Below are positions 1-5,242 of a stretch of 5,418 nucleotides of DNA, in pieces. Where the stretch lies: NCBI GenBank assembly GCA_027025615.1, contig JALVQM010000214.1:1-5418 (forward strand), given 5' to 3'. Origin of the DNA: Desulfobacteraceae bacterium. GTDB taxonomy: Bacteria; Desulfobacterota; Desulfobacteria; Desulfobacterales; Desulfosarcinaceae. The notes beneath the pieces were generated by a model. It was given only the letters and a program-made list of their open reading frames with translations, was not told the origin of the DNA and ran no database searches. How positions within the stretch are numbered: the first letter of the stretch is position 1; each line of letters begins with the position of its first letter. A program made the translations under genes and the position numbers.

Positions 1-969
1 AAAGGTAACCGTCTGGGTAGAACTGTCATAATCAGTACCCCCACCGGTAGCCGAACCATTGGTAAAAGTCAGATCCACTGAAAAACCACCTGCCACAACC
101 TTATCCACGTTGACAGTGAACTGCATGCTGCCATTTTCCAAGGCGCTGGCATCTGCAATGGTGACCGTTGCCGTATCATTGTCAGCTATTGTCCCAGTTG
201 CACTGTCGCTGGAGTTAGTCGGAGAAAGGGTCGATTGAAAATTATCGACGGTAACCGTAAAAGTCTCATCAGCTTCTACAATATTATCGTCTACTGGCGT
301 AAGGGTAATATCCTTGCTGGTATCGCCGGCGGCAAATGAAAGGGTACCGGTCAAGGCTTCACTGATATCACCGGAACTTATACCAGTTATTGCATAATCA
401 ACAGTAACTGATGCGGCTACGGGATTGGACAGAACAACGCTGTAGGTCAATGAGCCTCCTCCTTCGGACATTACTGTCGATGCAGGGGGAGAAATATTGA
501 CGGTATAATTATCGTTGTCCGTTATTTCCATAGAACCCTGGCCTGAAGAGTTGCTGACAGTATCTCCCTGGTCTGTATTAGTCAGGGTTAGACTGATTGT
601 CTCGTTTCCTTCAACAACCGTATCATTTCTTATCCCAAAAACGTCTACATAACCATATTGATTATTTGCAGGGATGGTTACTGCCCTTCCGACATAACTG
701 TAATCATACCCATCATTATCATTGAAGGGGGTACCAAGCGGCGCTTCTACAGCTGTGCCACTAACAGTGAAATGGACAATGGTGTCGGAACCACGGGTTG
801 GGCTCAACTCAACTCTAAACCGCGATGAGGAACCTCCCTCACCAGCAGCCTGATTCGTACCCAAGATAGATACGGTGTTTCCGTAACTTGTTGATGCGAC
901 GACTAGTAGAAGTACAAAACTTATCAATAACCGCAAAAACATATGATGGATCTTATGTGTTATCTTCAT
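1..969 (-). CDS. Secreted Calx-beta repeat protein (N-terminal part, runs off the left edge)
   Basis: The 323 visible codons are open to the window edge, so this is only the N-terminal part. Residues 1-11 are basic and polar, 12-27 form a hydrophobic core, and SYG30|N31 is a plausible signal peptidase I site, so the protein is probably exported. The rest is beta-rich and built from Calx-beta-type repeats: about 31-155 (divergent), 156-263, and a third beginning near 264 and incomplete. Visible hallmarks are the acidic turns DNDGYD (84-89), EGNET (120-124), TDNDN (150-154), DDNIVEADETF (227-237), ADND (262-265) and GTDYD (311-315). Calx-beta domains bind Ca2+ and are common in large adhesins. 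The ATG at 969 is chosen because GGA lies 6 bases upstream and it gives a complete signal peptide; ATG at 942 is a weaker alternative. It follows the PilX-like gene, the place where pilY1 often lies, so a pilus-linked adhesin is inferred. No PilY1 domain is visible in this part. Confidence 0.88.
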   Translation of the reverse strand, partial: MKITHKIHHMFLRLLISFVLLLVVASTSYGNTVSILGTNQAAGEGGSSSRFRVELSPTRGSDTIVHFTVSGTAVEAPLGTPFNDNDGYDYSYVGRAVTIPANNQYGYVDVFGIRNDTVVEGNETISLTLTNTDQGDTVSNSSGQGSMEITDNDNYTVNISPPASTVMSEGGGSLTYSVVLSNPVAASVTVDYAITGISSGDISEALTGTLSFAAGDTSKDITLTPVDDNIVEADETFTVTVDNFQSTLSPTNSSDSATGTIADNDTATVTIADASALENGSMQFTVNVDKVVAGGFSVDLTFTNGSATGGGTDYDSSTQTVTF

Positions 970-1075
970 GACTTATCCAATGAATAATAAAAGTTTCGGT
1001 TGCACACCGCTGTTGCTTTACGCTTGAATTTCCGTGGCAAAAAAAATAATTGTCTACCTGTTTATTTTTCTTTAA

Positions 1076-1091
1076 ATCGGCTTCAGCCGAT
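1076..1091. other. Inverted repeat in the pilX / Calx-beta intergenic gap
   Basis: ATCGGCT and AGCCGAT form perfect 7-base arms separated by 2 bases (or 6-bp arms with a 4-base loop). It lies 65 bases after the PilX stop and 107 bases before the Calx-beta start. On the minus strand only TTT then AAAG follows, so it is a poor intrinsic terminator. It could be a weak attenuator, an RNA processing stem or an operator. The rest of 970-1155 is AT-rich with no gene, and I found no convincing sigma-70 or sigma-54 promoter in it. Confidence 0.4.
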
Positions 1092-1155
1092 CCTGCATTA
1101 AATAACTAACTGGACAAGGGTATCCCGCAAGCAAGGTCGTCTCCCCATTTACTTG

Positions 1156-1716
1156 TTAAAATCTTTTTCTGAACCCGACCACGACCAAGGCCCTGCCGCC
1201 CCAATTCTCAGAGTAGCCATACGAGGCGTAACTGTAAACGCGGCTGCCGCCAAGAGCAAGGGAGTCCCCGCTCTGGATCGGCAGCTGGGCCACAAGGCGG
1301 AACGTATTGTTATTGGGATCAATTGTAGAAAGACATTTTGGACAACCTGTAAAATCACCCTTATCAATCCGACCATTGTTATTGCCATTGGGATTGGGAG
1401 GATTGCCATCAATATTTTTCAGATAATTATTGGCCTCTTTTGAATCTGCCGGAAATATCGGTGGATCAGGAGCAAGCGGTTTTGATTTATTGGCCAATAT
1501 TTGTACCCCTTCCAGGGCCCCTGATTCCGAAAATGAGAAAACACGATCAAAAACCGTCTTACTCCGTACCATTTTTTTCTCATTGGTCGTCGTATTGGTC
1601 GCTGTAATACCGATAAAGGTAAGCAGCATTAAAATCAGCAGAACAGATATAATGGCAACGCCTTCTTCATTCTTTGTCACCAGGGTGACACCATGGCGTA
1701 GTCCTGTTTGAATCAT
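1156..1716 (-). CDS. pilX: PilX-like minor pilin / pilus assembly protein
   Basis: This is a 186-aa protein with a short basic leader and one hydrophobic N-terminal helix at about 19-39, starting EEG|VAIISVLLILM, as in the PilX N-terminal family. The +5 residue is Ser24, not Glu, which fits PilX/GspK-type tip subunits that often lack Glu5. The C-terminal domain is soluble. It holds an EF-hand-like loop at N110-D121 (N-x-N-x-N-G-x-I-D-x-x-D), then C125-x-x-C128. PilX-type proteins join the minor pilin complex that primes type IV pilus assembly at the inner membrane. The start at 1716 is preferred because GGAG sits 6 bases upstream. ATG at 1728 would lie one base after the PilV stop with AGG abutting it. 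The frame is open to an ATG at 1854, but that would run 125 bases into pilV. The C-terminal domain is divergent, so the family call rests on the N-terminus and gene order. Confidence 0.82.
   Translation of the reverse strand: MIQTGLRHGVTLVTKNEEGVAIISVLLILMLLTFIGITATNTTTNEKKMVRSKTVFDRVFSFSESGALEGVQILANKSKPLAPDPPIFPADSKEANNYLKNIDGNPPNPNGNNNGRIDKGDFTGCPKCLSTIDPNNNTFRLVAQLPIQSGDSLALGGSRVYSYASYGYSENWGGRALVVVGFRKRF
1354..1389 (-). other. EF-hand/dockerin-like Ca2+ loop within the PilX-like protein
   Basis: Residues 110-121 of the PilX-like protein read N-G-N-N-N-G-R-I-D-K-G-D. Asn/Asp occupies loop positions 1, 3, 5, 9 and 12, Gly is at 6 and Ile at 8, which is the layout of a 12-residue EF-hand or dockerin calcium loop. 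Asn replaces Asp at 1, 3 and 5, and Asp replaces Glu at 12, so affinity could be modest. Calcium binding is inferred from the pattern alone. Confidence 0.45.
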
Positions 1717-1729
1717 ATCCTTCTCCATC

Positions 1730-2176
1730 CTAAAAAGATTCCTGAACTCTCGTGTAATCCACCTGGGCAACCTGTTTGTTGTTCCAGCGCACCTTAACGT
1801 ATACTCTTTTTGTATTCGCAATATCTGCGCTGTTATCCAGCACATCATATTCAACCGTATAGGGTCCCTGGGTGACGATATAACCGTCCCCGACCGTGTT
1901 CGGATTCCCCTGAGGATTCAAATTGGAATCGCCATAGGAATAAGATAAAATTCTTTCCACCTGGTCCATGGCCCAGCTATATCCCTCGGTCTGTTTTTTG
2001 GAGCCGGTATTATAGTTCATGTTGTTAACCTGGAGGGCTGCAATGGCAAGCAGTCCAATCCCCAGAATAACTAAGGCCATGAGCACCTCAATCAGGGTAA
2101 AACCCTGCTGTCCCTTATCGTTATGCATCTTCAATGTACGCTCTCTTGTTGTTGTCATAACTGGTTCCATATCCAT
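1730..2176 (-). CDS. pilV: PilV-like type IV minor pilin
   Basis: This 148-aa prepilin has a class III signal. Its leader ends QQG25, with cleavage expected before F26 (GFTLIEVLMALVILGIG), and Glu30 is at +5. The helix continues through LLAIAALQV, the classic PilV/GspI-type pattern, followed by a short soluble domain ending in beta-strands (YVKVRWNNKQVAQVDYTRV). PilV-type pilins are inserted in the inner membrane, processed by PilD-type peptidase, and act with PilW and PilX to start pilus assembly. The ATG at 2176 overlaps the PilW stop in a TAATG, which suggests translational coupling, but it lacks a clear Shine-Dalgarno site. The ATG at 2158 has GGA 7 bases upstream and would give a 19-residue leader; ATG at 2128 would give a 9-residue leader. 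All three give the same mature protein. The PilX start follows 13 bases after the TAG stop. Confidence 0.9.
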   Translation of the reverse strand: MDMEPVMTTTRERTLKMHNDKGQQGFTLIEVLMALVILGIGLLAIAALQVNNMNYNTGSKKQTEGYSWAMDQVERILSYSYGDSNLNPQGNPNTVGDGYIVTQGPYTVEYDVLDNSADIANTKRVYVKVRWNNKQVAQVDYTRVQESF

Positions 2177-2871
2177 TAGATATTGCGTACTCTGATCCTG
2201 AACTGTTGGGTCCAGGTTCTTTTTGCCGTACTGACACGGGCAGTGTTTTGCACCTGGCCGATGATCGTCACCTCAACCGTCCGGATCTTGTCCAGGTCGA
2301 CAGTATTCGTTGGATTTATGATCTCATTGCTGTTTGCATCAAAATATCGAAACCGCAGGTCCGTGATATTATCGGCGACCGGTTGGGAATTAACCCCCGA
2401 AGCCCCAAATGATACACGATACAAGGTGCCCGGTGTAGTGTTTCCGGCATTGAGCATATCAGCCAAAGCTGGTGTTGTGCCCCTGAAATACCCTATATTT
2501 TCTTCGGGTTCTTCTGCGTCACCATCTGGTTCAAACAGGGCGTCACCATCACCATTGTCAATATCACGGGTGAAATGAATGGAATTGGCATCGGTATCAA
2601 AACGGTCATCGCTGGTGTCAGGCTCAAAACCGATTCTTCTTTTATTTTTCGGGTTACATCCTGCGGATAATATCTCATCGGTCATGAGTTGTTTCACTGC
2701 CCGGATATTTTCCATCACCTCCATCGTCATTTCCTGAGAGGTGTGATAACGACCGGTAGTCACAAAAATTTTGGTAACGCCAGCCAGCACCATGCCAAGA
2801 ACCGCCAAGGCAATCATAATTTCCAGCAAAGTGAAACCAGTCTGTTGTTGTTTCATTGTTTTTATAACCAT
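2176..2871 (-). CDS. pilW: PilW-like type IV minor pilin
   Basis: This 231-aa prepilin has a leader ending QTG12, cleavage before F13 (GFTLLEIMIALAVLGMV) and Glu17 at +5. After the helix comes the PilW signature of a long amphipathic stretch, with MENIRAVKQLMTDEILSAGCNP matching the family pattern of conserved Asp followed by an Ala-Gly turn. Residues 102-125 form a strongly acidic Asp/Gly/Glu loop. NITDLRFRYFDANSNEI (168-184) is the beta-strand motif common in the C-terminal half of PilW/GspJ proteins. It should be a large minor pilin of the assembly-initiating complex. The start at 2871 overlaps the end of the GspH/FimT-like gene by 10 bases. ATG at 2856 would give a shorter MKQQQTG leader with no overlap. 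Neither has a strong Shine-Dalgarno site, so coupling to the upstream gene is likely. Confidence 0.9.
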   Translation of the reverse strand: MVIKTMKQQQTGFTLLEIMIALAVLGMVLAGVTKIFVTTGRYHTSQEMTMEVMENIRAVKQLMTDEILSAGCNPKNKRRIGFEPDTSDDRFDTDANSIHFTRDIDNGDGDALFEPDGDAEEPEENIGYFRGTTPALADMLNAGNTTPGTLYRVSFGASGVNSQPVADNITDLRFRYFDANSNEIINPTNTVDLDKIRTVEVTIIGQVQNTARVSTAKRTWTQQFRIRVRNI

Positions 2872-3368
2872 GTGATGTTTATCCTGCCGACCCTGTTCAC
2901 TGTAATTGTTGCGCCGGGAGACCCATCCGGTTTATTGATCGTTACCGATCCCGTACCGGCAGTCCCCCGTGGAGAAAAAACCGGATTCTGCCCACCGGGG
3001 GTTAGGGTTATCTGTGGAAATTGACTTAAATTTTCCCTGCGGTAGGGAATACCGGAGGTAAAACTGCCATCAGGATTTATTTTCCCCCATTGGCCGGAAT
3101 TCATTACCTGATTACCGTCCTCAACCTGGTAACCATTTGCGGCAAAAACAACACGGCATTGTCTCCGAGTATCCAAAGCCCGCATTTTGGCCCTATTTAA
3201 ATCACCACGTACCAGGGAAACAGCTCCTCGAAAAACATAGCCGGGTTTCCAGCTCAGATAGCTTGGAATAGCTATAGCGGCAACAATACCGACAATGGCA
3301 ATCACCATCAATAATTCTATCATGGTGAAAGCCGATTGTTTGTTACCTTTTCTTAAAATTAATAGCAT
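2862..3368 (-). CDS. GspH/FimT-family pseudopilin (first gene of the minor-pilin operon)
   Basis: This 168-aa prepilin has leader MLLILRKGNKQSA13 and predicted cleavage before F14 (FTMIELLMVIAIVGIVAAIA), with Glu18 at +5 and the typical IPSY turn after the helix. The -1 residue is Ala instead of the usual Gly. The soluble part fits GspH/FimT: an amphipathic helix RGDLNRAKMRALDTRRQ, a central VFSPRGTAGTG turn and the ending ITVNRVGRINI. FimT/FimU proteins belong to the minor pilin initiation complex; some FimT-type proteins bind DNA during uptake, which cannot be judged here. The start at 3368 is set by a perfect AGGAGG 8 bases upstream; an ATG at 3419 is rejected because it lies upstream of the predicted transcription start. 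It is the first gene after the sigma-54-like promoter, and its end overlaps PilW by 10 bases. Confidence 0.9.
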   Translation of the reverse strand: MLLILRKGNKQSAFTMIELLMVIAIVGIVAAIAIPSYLSWKPGYVFRGAVSLVRGDLNRAKMRALDTRRQCRVVFAANGYQVEDGNQVMNSGQWGKINPDGSFTSGIPYRRENLSQFPQITLTPGGQNPVFSPRGTAGTGSVTINKPDGSPGATITVNRVGRINITWL

Positions 3369-3376
3369 ACACGAAT

Positions 3377-3382
3377 CCTCCT
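3377..3382 (-). promoter_or_regulatory. Strong ribosome binding site of the GspH/FimT-like gene
   Basis: AGGAGG is a full Shine-Dalgarno match 8 bases before the ATG at 3368, and it decides the start. It is the only strong Shine-Dalgarno site in the pilin cluster. The later genes overlap or have weaker sites, which fits translational coupling. Confidence 0.85.
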
Positions 3383-3393
3383 GTCGATCTTTA

Positions 3394-3409
3394 AGCAAAA
3401 AGCAGGCCG
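3394..3409 (-). promoter_or_regulatory. Putative sigma-54 (-24/-12) promoter of the minor-pilin operon
   Basis: The minus strand reads CGGCCTG-CTTT-TTGCT against the consensus TGGCACG-N4-TTGCW. The invariant GG and GC are present with exactly 10 bases between them, the whole TTGCT half matches, and 9 of 12 consensus positions agree. The start point is predicted near 3383, giving a leader of about 15 bases with the AGGAGG at +2 to +7. The gene just upstream encodes a GAFTGA-bearing activator, the class that sigma-54 requires. Confidence 0.6.
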
Positions 3410-3437
3410 ATACAGTCAAAATTTATTTTTTTTGCAC

Positions 3438-3450
3438 TATCAATATGTTA
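3438..3450 (+). promoter_or_regulatory. Candidate IHF binding site
   Basis: TATCAATATGTTA matches the IHF consensus WATCAANNNNTTR at every defined position, and an A/T tract (3421-3433) flanks it as is usual for IHF sites. It lies about 55-67 bases upstream of the predicted sigma-54 start, between the promoter and a possible enhancer dyad. There IHF would bend the DNA so the activator can touch polymerase. Occupancy is inference. Confidence 0.5.
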
Positions 3451-3523
3451 TCCACCAAACCCGCCTGTAAACAAACAAAATGAAACCCGGCAGATAATAA
3501 ACTAATTTTCCAGTACCGGCGAA

Positions 3524-3546
3524 AACTATAAAAAAACTTTATAGTT
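3524..3546. repeat. AT-rich inverted repeat between regulator and pilin operon
   Basis: AACTATAAA and TTTATAGTT are perfect 9-base arms around a 5-base centre. The nearer arm starts 26 bases beyond the regulator's stop codon. Its centre lies about 150 bases upstream of the predicted sigma-54 start, a usual distance for an activator enhancer (UAS). Alternatively it is a weak terminator for the regulator gene; on the minus strand it is followed by TTC rather than a T-run, and the stem has only one G-C pair per arm. Confidence 0.45.
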
Positions 3547-3572
3547 ATAGCCAAATTCCGGCATTGCTATTA

Positions 3573-4949
3573 TTATTGTGTATACTGTTTGATTTTCTGT
3601 AATAACGCAGGATAACTGATTTCAAGAAGTTCTGCCGCCCTGGACTTGTTGCCGCCGGTGGCCTCCAAGGCGCGGCTGATAAGTGATTTTTCCATGATTT
3701 TCCTGGCTGTTTTAATGGAAAAACCGGAAAAAATATCATCAAGACGGCGGCAATCCTGCTTGACACCAAACTCCGGTGGCAGGTTTTCAGGCAGTATCAT
3801 CTTTTTCTCGGCAAGAATAACGGCCCGCTCAAGGACATTTTCCAGTTCCCGCACATTGCCGGGCCAGGAATATGACAGCAACAGGTTCATGGCTGCCGGC
3901 GCAATACCCTGTACATCAACGGCATGGCTGTTTTTGAACCTGGCAAGAAAATGATCGCAAAGCAGAGGCAGGTCATCAAGTCGTTGCGATAAAGATGGGA
4001 TGTGGATATGGATAACATTCAGACGAAAGTGAAGGTCTTCCCGGAAACGGCCCTGTTGTACCTCTTCTGCAAGATCCCTGGCCGTTGCTGCCAGCAGTCG
4101 TACATCTATTTTTTGTGGTTTTGCCGCCCCGAGCGGCTGCACTTCCTGCTCCTGGATAACCCGCAAAAGCTTGACCTGCATGGAAAGCGGGAGTTCTCCG
4201 ATTTCATCAAGAAAGAGCGTGCCGCCGTCTGCTTCGGCAAACAGCCCTTTTTTGTCCCTGTCCGCGCCGGTAAAGGCGCCCTTTTTATACCCGAACAACT
4301 CGCTCTCAAGAAGACTCTCAGGAATAGAGCCACAGTTAACGGCAACAAAGGATTTATCCGCACGGTTACTCACATCATGAATGCCCCGTGCCAACAGCTC
4401 CTTGCCGGTGCCGGATGCGCCGGTGATGAGAACCGTGGTCGGATGGGGCGCCACTTTGGATGCCAGGCGAAAAATTTCCTCCATCTCCCGGCTTTTACCG
4501 ACCATCCGGCCAAAACTGAAATCTTCACCGATACCTGATAACTGACTTCTTAATTGCGCATTTTCCCGTTGCAGCCGTTCCCGCTCTTCGGCCTTTTTCA
4601 GGACCAGGATAATTTCTTCTGCCTTGAATGGTTTGGATATATAATCATAGGCTCCAAGATGCATGGCTTCTATAGCGCTGTCAATGGAACCATAGGCCGA
4701 CATCATGATAATTGTCGAACAATGATCGAGTTTCCTGGCTTCCCGCAAAAACTCCATGCCATCCATGACCGGCATCTTGATATCACAGAGAATAAAATCA
4801 AATTTTTTTTCCTGTAAAAGCCTCAGACCTTCATGTCCATTACCAACGGCTTCTACAGCATAGCCCTGCCTGGACAGAATGGAGGTGAGCATGTGCCGCA
4901 TGTTTTCCTCATCATCGATGACAAGGAGTTGTTGTATTGGGTCATGCAT
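3573..4949 (-). CDS. NtrC-family sigma-54-dependent response regulator
   Basis: This 458-aa protein has the full three-domain layout. The receiver domain (about 7-120) has acidic pocket D12/D13, phospho-acceptor D56 in LCDIKMPVMDG, S84 and K106. The AAA+ domain has Walker A GASGTGKE (177-184, Ala in place of the common Glu), the sigma-54 contact loop GAFTGA (224-229), Walker B GTLFLDE (D248, E249), arginine-finger region R303/R309 and WPGNVRE (362-368). The Fis-type helix-turn-helix (433-457) begins GGNKSRAAELL. It would hydrolyse ATP to open sigma-54 promoters after phosphorylation by a sensor kinase not present here. It probably controls the pilin operon directly downstream, acting like PilR, but it cannot be told apart from AtoC/ZraR-type regulators by sequence alone. 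The start at 4949 is preferred because GAAGGA lies 11 bases upstream. ATG at 4961 overlaps that site and leaves almost no leader behind the predicted -10. Confidence 0.95.
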   Translation of the reverse strand: MHDPIQQLLVIDDEENMRHMLTSILSRQGYAVEAVGNGHEGLRLLQEKKFDFILCDIKMPVMDGMEFLREARKLDHCSTIIMMSAYGSIDSAIEAMHLGAYDYISKPFKAEEIILVLKKAEERERLQRENAQLRSQLSGIGEDFSFGRMVGKSREMEEIFRLASKVAPHPTTVLITGASGTGKELLARGIHDVSNRADKSFVAVNCGSIPESLLESELFGYKKGAFTGADRDKKGLFAEADGGTLFLDEIGELPLSMQVKLLRVIQEQEVQPLGAAKPQKIDVRLLAATARDLAEEVQQGRFREDLHFRLNVIHIHIPSLSQRLDDLPLLCDHFLARFKNSHAVDVQGIAPAAMNLLLSYSWPGNVRELENVLERAVILAEKKMILPENLPPEFGVKQDCRRLDDIFSGFSIKTARKIMEKSLISRALEATGGNKSRAAELLEISYPALLQKIKQYTQ

Positions 4950-4975
4950 GGACCAGATCATCCTTCACAAAAAAA

Positions 4976-4981
4976 ATTATA
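4976..4981 (-). promoter_or_regulatory. Candidate sigma-70 -10 box for the regulator gene
   Basis: A perfect TATAAT on the minus strand lies 26 bases upstream of the preferred start at 4949, with a likely transcription start near 4969. No good -35 hexamer is visible at 16-18 bases, so the promoter may be weak or activator-dependent. The position supports the ATG at 4949 over the one at 4961. Confidence 0.45.
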
Positions 4982-5050
4982 TCTGCTTAATTTCCGCAGT
5001 CTGCCTGGCGGTATTCCAGATAATACTCTCGGCAGATCAGGCCAGACATT

Positions 5051-5242
5051 TTGCAAAACAACACAATACAAACCTCAACAAGGCTTGTAAGAAGATACCT
5101 GCAATCCCTTGACTCGGAAAAGGAAAAAGCGTCCCGGGCCGAAGAATTTGCCAGCCTGGCCAAACAATTTTCCGGCCGATCACCCAAAGAATTCAAATTT
5201 TCCAGGGACCTTATATATGATCGGACAGGGGACGAATCATGA
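5051..5242 (+). CDS. VapB-like antitoxin, probably 5'-truncated or frameshifted
   Basis: The open frame gives 63 residues from a TTG codon at 5051, with no ATG or GTG in frame and no clear Shine-Dalgarno site. RLVRRYLQSLDSEKEKASRAEEF resembles the second helix of a ribbon-helix-helix domain running into the linker. SGRSPKEFKFSRDLIYDR is the C-terminal toxin-wrapping tail typical of VapB-type antitoxins. The beta-strand and first helix are absent in this frame, but similar sequence lies just upstream in another frame (5020-5076). The gene therefore probably lost its start region through a frameshift. It would neutralise the PIN toxin encoded next; its TGA stop overlaps the toxin ATG (ATGA), the normal arrangement for such pairs. 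Whether any product is made is doubtful. Confidence 0.6.
   Translation: MQNNTIQTSTRLVRRYLQSLDSEKEKASRAEEFASLAKQFSGRSPKEFKFSRDLIYDRTGDES

Noticed and set aside
970..1155. Possible cyclic di-GMP (GEMM) or other riboswitch ahead of the Calx-beta gene
   Set aside because: The conserved GEMM core segments are absent, and only a single short dyad is present.
1430..1711. Plus-strand open frame opposite the PilX-like gene, and similar ones opposite PilW and GspH/FimT
   Set aside because: The minus-strand frames carry clear prepilin signals and operon spacing; the plus-strand translations have no domain signal or ribosome binding site.
1717..1854. N-terminal extension of the PilX-like frame up to an ATG at 1854
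   Set aside because: It would overlap pilV by 125 bases, lacks a Shine-Dalgarno site, and places a long non-leader segment before the prepilin-type helix. The start at 1716 has GGAG at proper spacing.
3369..3419. Upstream ATG at 3419 for the GspH/FimT-like gene
   Set aside because: It would span the AGGAGG and the sigma-54-like element and put 17 extra residues before the leader; the ATG at 3368 has an ideal ribosome binding site.
4002..4538. 178-residue plus-strand open frame opposite the regulator gene
   Set aside because: It lies wholly antisense to the AAA+ domain, whose motifs are intact. Its translation has no recognisable motif, so it is a shadow frame.
4833..5112. Plus-strand open frames running from the regulator's antisense strand into the divergent gap
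   Set aside because: The parts overlapping the regulator gene are shadows. Only the short stretch 5020-5076 in one frame looks protein-like, and it is treated as the lost half of the antitoxin.
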